A DNA stretch of 64,000 bases from assembly GCF_002077135.1 (NCBI RefSeq), contig NZ_LDOS01000002.1, positions 1,054,001 to 1,118,000 of the forward strand, given 5' to 3'. Source of the stretch: Metallibacterium scheffleri (GTDB lineage Bacteria > Pseudomonadota > Gammaproteobacteria > Xanthomonadales > Rhodanobacteraceae). Below the pieces are notes generated by a model that did not search any database, was not told where the DNA came from, and saw only the letters and a list, made by a program, of their open reading frames with translations. The position numbers and the translations under genes were made by a program. Within the stretch, counting starts at the first letter, position 1. Each line of letters starts with the position of its first letter. Below, piece after piece: positions 61,895-64,000 of this stretch.

Positions 61895-62359
61895 TCAGTG
61901 CGCTTTGGGCTGGTAGCTGCAGTACGACTCGACATCCGTGATTTGCGGAATGTCATGGCTGATGCACGACCACTTCACGCTGTCGCCTGCGCGCGTCGGC
62001 GTCAGCCAGACGCCGGTCAGGTCCGGGCTGACCGCACTGGTGAAATGCACCTGCAGCACGCCACCCTTGTGCACGGTGATGCTGCTGATCTCGTTGCTGG
62101 TCAGATAATCCGGCTCACCGACGTGCGCGGCGGCGTTGCTGTCCGGCGCCTTGCCGCGCTTGATGGCGTCCTCGATCGCCATCTTGGTGGCGGCCAGCAG
62201 CAGCGAGCTGAGCGCGATATGCAACTCCTGCGGGTTGATCTCGGGCCCCTTGATGACGGTGGCGGCTGGTGCTGCCGTCGTGGTGGCGGGCGGCGCGGCC
62301 AGCGCGGTGGCGCTGAGCAAGGTCAGCAGGCTGGCGAGCAGCACAATGAAACGACGCAT
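61895..62359 (-). CDS. Exported pilin-like protein
   Basis: This 154-residue protein has an N-terminal signal peptide (MRRFIVLLASLLTLLSATALA-AP) and a Thr/Ala/Pro-rich linker. The C-terminal domain, with TGVWLTPTRAGDSVKWSCIS and VESYCSYQP, resembles the C-terminal disulfide region of type IV pilins. It lacks the G-F/M-E prepilin cleavage site, so it is not a true pilin subunit. GAGGACACTGCC precedes the ATG. It sits 11 bases before the stop-overlap with the acyl-CoA dehydrogenase gene. Function unknown. Confidence 0.6.
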   Translation of the reverse strand: MRRFIVLLASLLTLLSATALAAPPATTTAAPAATVIKGPEINPQELHIALSSLLLAATKMAIEDAIKRGKAPDSNAAAHVGEPDYLTSNEISSITVHKGGVLQVHFTSAVSPDLTGVWLTPTRAGDSVKWSCISHDIPQITDVESYCSYQPKAH

Positions 62360-62369
62360 GGCAGTGTCC

Positions 62370-63569
62370 TCAGAACGCATTGATGCCGGTGATTTCGCGG
62401 CCGACCACGAGCTGGTGCACGGTTTCGGTGCCCTCGTAGGTGATCACCGATTCCAGATTGAGCGCGTGGCGGATGGGTGAATGTTCGGTGGTGATGCCGG
62501 CGGCGCCAAGCAGCTCGCGCGCCTCGCGGGCGATGTCCAGCGCCATGCGCACGTTATTCCATTTGGCCAGACTGACCTGGGTCGGATGCAGCGTCCCGGC
62601 GTCTTTCATGCGGCCCAGATGCAGGGACAGCAACTGCGCGGTGGTGATGCGCCGCGCCATGTCGGCCAGCTTGAGTTGCACGGCCTGATTGGCGGCCACG
62701 GGACGGTCGAACAGGATGCGCTCCCTGGTGTACTCCACCGCCTCGTGGAAACAGGCAATGGCAGCGCCGATCGGCCCCCAGGTGATGCCGTAACGCGCCT
62801 GCGTCAGGCAGCCCAGCGGGCCTTTGAGACCCTTCACGCCGGGCAGGCGATTGGCATCGGGCACGCGCACACCATCGAAAAACAGCGCGCTGGTCACCGA
62901 GGCGCGCAGCGACATCTTGCGGTGGATGTCGCGCGTCTCGAAGCCTTGCGTGCCACGCTCGACCAGGAAGCCCTGGATGCCATCGTCGGTCTGCGCCCAG
63001 ACGATGGCCACGTGCGCGAGGCCACCGTTGGTGATCCACATCTTGGCGCCGTCGATGATCCAGTCGCCACCCTCGCGGCGCGCGCGTGTTTTCATGTTGG
63101 CCGGATCGGAGCCGCCATGCGGCTCGGTGAGGCCGAAGCAGCCGATGACCGCGCCGCGCGCCATGACCGGCAGCCAGCGCTGGCGCTGTTCCTCGCTGCC
63201 ATAGGCGAAGATCGGGTACATGCACAGCGAGGTCTGCACCGACACGAAACTGCGCATGCCGGAATCGCCGCGTTCCAGTTCCTGGCAGATCAGGCCGTAA
63301 CTGACGGCGTTCATGCCGGCGCAGCCGTACTGCTCGGGGAAGTAGCTGCCCAGCAAACCCAGCTCCGCCATCTCGGCGATGAGTTCATGCGGAAACTCGC
63401 CCTTGTCGAAGTACTCGCCGATCACCGGCAGCACGCGTTCGTCGGTGAAGCGCGCCACGGTGTCCTGCACCATGCGCTCCTCGTCGGACAACTGGCTGCG
63501 GATGTCGTACAGGTCGTAGGGATCGAGGCGGGTGGCCATGGGGCGAACCGGTGCGGAAAGGTCGTGCAT
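62370..63569 (-). CDS. gcdH: Acyl-CoA dehydrogenase, glutaryl-CoA dehydrogenase type
   Basis: This FAD enzyme probably oxidises and decarboxylates glutaryl-CoA to crotonyl-CoA (lysine/tryptophan catabolism). The 399-residue product matches GcdH in SFVSVQTSL, GCFGLTEPHGGSDP, KMWITNGGLAHV and ARYGITWGPIGAA. The catalytic glutamate lies in YEGTETVHQLVVG, and the chain ends in ITGINAF. ATG 63567-63569 follows AGGCTAAA. Another acyl-CoA dehydrogenase subtype is possible but the motifs favour GcdH. Confidence 0.87.
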   Translation of the reverse strand: MHDLSAPVRPMATRLDPYDLYDIRSQLSDEERMVQDTVARFTDERVLPVIGEYFDKGEFPHELIAEMAELGLLGSYFPEQYGCAGMNAVSYGLICQELERGDSGMRSFVSVQTSLCMYPIFAYGSEEQRQRWLPVMARGAVIGCFGLTEPHGGSDPANMKTRARREGGDWIIDGAKMWITNGGLAHVAIVWAQTDDGIQGFLVERGTQGFETRDIHRKMSLRASVTSALFFDGVRVPDANRLPGVKGLKGPLGCLTQARYGITWGPIGAAIACFHEAVEYTRERILFDRPVAANQAVQLKLADMARRITTAQLLSLHLGRMKDAGTLHPTQVSLAKWNNVRMALDIAREARELLGAAGITTEHSPIRHALNLESVITYEGTETVHQLVVGREITGINAF

Positions 63570-63611
63570 TTTAGCCTGCACGCGCGTGCTCGCGCCGTGC
63601 GCGTCGCCAGG

Positions 63612-64000
63612 TCAGGCGCGCGGCACGTGTCCGGTGGCCACGTGGCGCCGTGCCGAATCGACGTTGGCCTGCGAATCGTCGAAGAAAATATCGGCGCCGA
63701 AAGCCTGCAGAAACGGGCCCTTGTCGCGTCCGCCCAGAAACAGCGCCTCGTCGATGCGCACGCCCCAGTGGCGCAGGGTCAGGATCACGCGCTTGTGCGC
63801 CGGCGCCGAACGCGCCGTGACCAGGGCAATGCGCAGCGGCGAATCCTCGGCCGGAAATGCCGATTGCAGGCGCTGCAACGCGGCCAGGAAACCGCGGAAT
63901 GGACCGCCTTCCAGCGGCTCGAGTTGGCGCTCGCGTTCGTGCTGGTGGAAGGCCTCCAGACCCTGCTCGGCGGAGATGCGCTCGCCCTCCTCGCCAAACA
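63612..64000 (-). CDS. Cytosolic 5'-nucleotidase family protein, C-terminal part
   Basis: The frame is open at the right edge, so the N-terminal part is outside. The 128 visible residues match the PF06189-type 5'-nucleotidase: FGEEGERISAEQGLEAFH, GPFRGFLAALQRLQ, RIALVTARSAPAHKRVILTLR and IFFDDSQANVDSARRH. This HAD-like family dephosphorylates nucleoside monophosphates in the cytosol. Substrate preference cannot be told from this fragment. Confidence 0.83.
   Translation of the reverse strand, partial: FGEEGERISAEQGLEAFHQHERERQLEPLEGGPFRGFLAALQRLQSAFPAEDSPLRIALVTARSAPAHKRVILTLRHWGVRIDEALFLGGRDKGPFLQAFGADIFFDDSQANVDSARRHVATGHVPRA

Overview
The window is a GC-rich (roughly mid-60s % by eye) bacterial chromosome segment, almost entirely coding. 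It looks like a gammaproteobacterium of the order Xanthomonadales (Lysobacterales), perhaps Rhodanobacteraceae. The reasons are conserved neighbourhoods: smc-zipA, yciI-bolA, recJ-prfB-lysS, carA-carB-greA, ftsK-lolA-rarA-serS and trxB-(DUF482)-aat. The order is the secure part; the family is inference from recalled gene content.

Layout. 1-2.2 kb: the end of a FadD-type acyl-CoA ligase, a PilZ protein, an acyl-CoA-binding protein and a small zinc-ribbon membrane protein. 2.2-15 kb (mostly minus strand): zipA, smc, a structured spacer, bolA, yciI, lysS, prfB (with the programmed +1 frameshift), recJ, an unknown protein coupled to recJ, and a YheS-type ABC-F ATPase coupled to greA. 15-26 kb: greA-carB-carA, a 2OG-Fe(II) oxygenase, an AmpG-like MFS permease, dapB and ligA. 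25-33 kb: a helical-repeat protein, a metal-permease-like protein behind a Zur-box-like palindrome, yajD, recQ, an MFS exporter, a small lipoprotein, a methyltransferase, a cytochrome c and an FMN reductase. 33-43 kb: a giant exported BNR/sortilin-like protein, ispG coupled to a PilZ-like protein, a phospholipase-D-type cardiolipin synthase, an exported protein and a DUF1993 protein. 43-55.6 kb: tRNA-Ser(UGA), a membrane protein, serS, an MFS protein, rarA, lolA, ftsK, ald, trxB, a DUF482 protein and aat. 55.7-64 kb: a BI-1/YccA protein, a dispersed-repeat spacer, a single-chain adenine methyltransferase/Mrr-like nuclease, a fused alpha/beta 2-oxoacid dehydrogenase E1, a nucleotidyltransferase-like protein, a pilin-like protein, a glutaryl-CoA-type dehydrogenase and the end of a cytosolic 5'-nucleotidase.

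Most of the window is housekeeping: translation (lysS, prfB, serS, tRNA-Ser, aat), chromosome maintenance and division (smc, zipA, ftsK, ligA, recJ, recQ, rarA), and pyrimidine/arginine, lysine and isoprenoid synthesis. The clearest accessory locus is the methyltransferase-nuclease gene at 57.1-58.8 kb. It sits beside a repeat-rich spacer, and its central target-recognition region is about 49% GC by hand count. No CRISPR array, prophage, transposase or rRNA was seen. Other points worth attention are the Zur-like operator, the perfect dyad upstream of the BNR protein, several candidate leaderless promoters and the folded spacer between bolA and smc.
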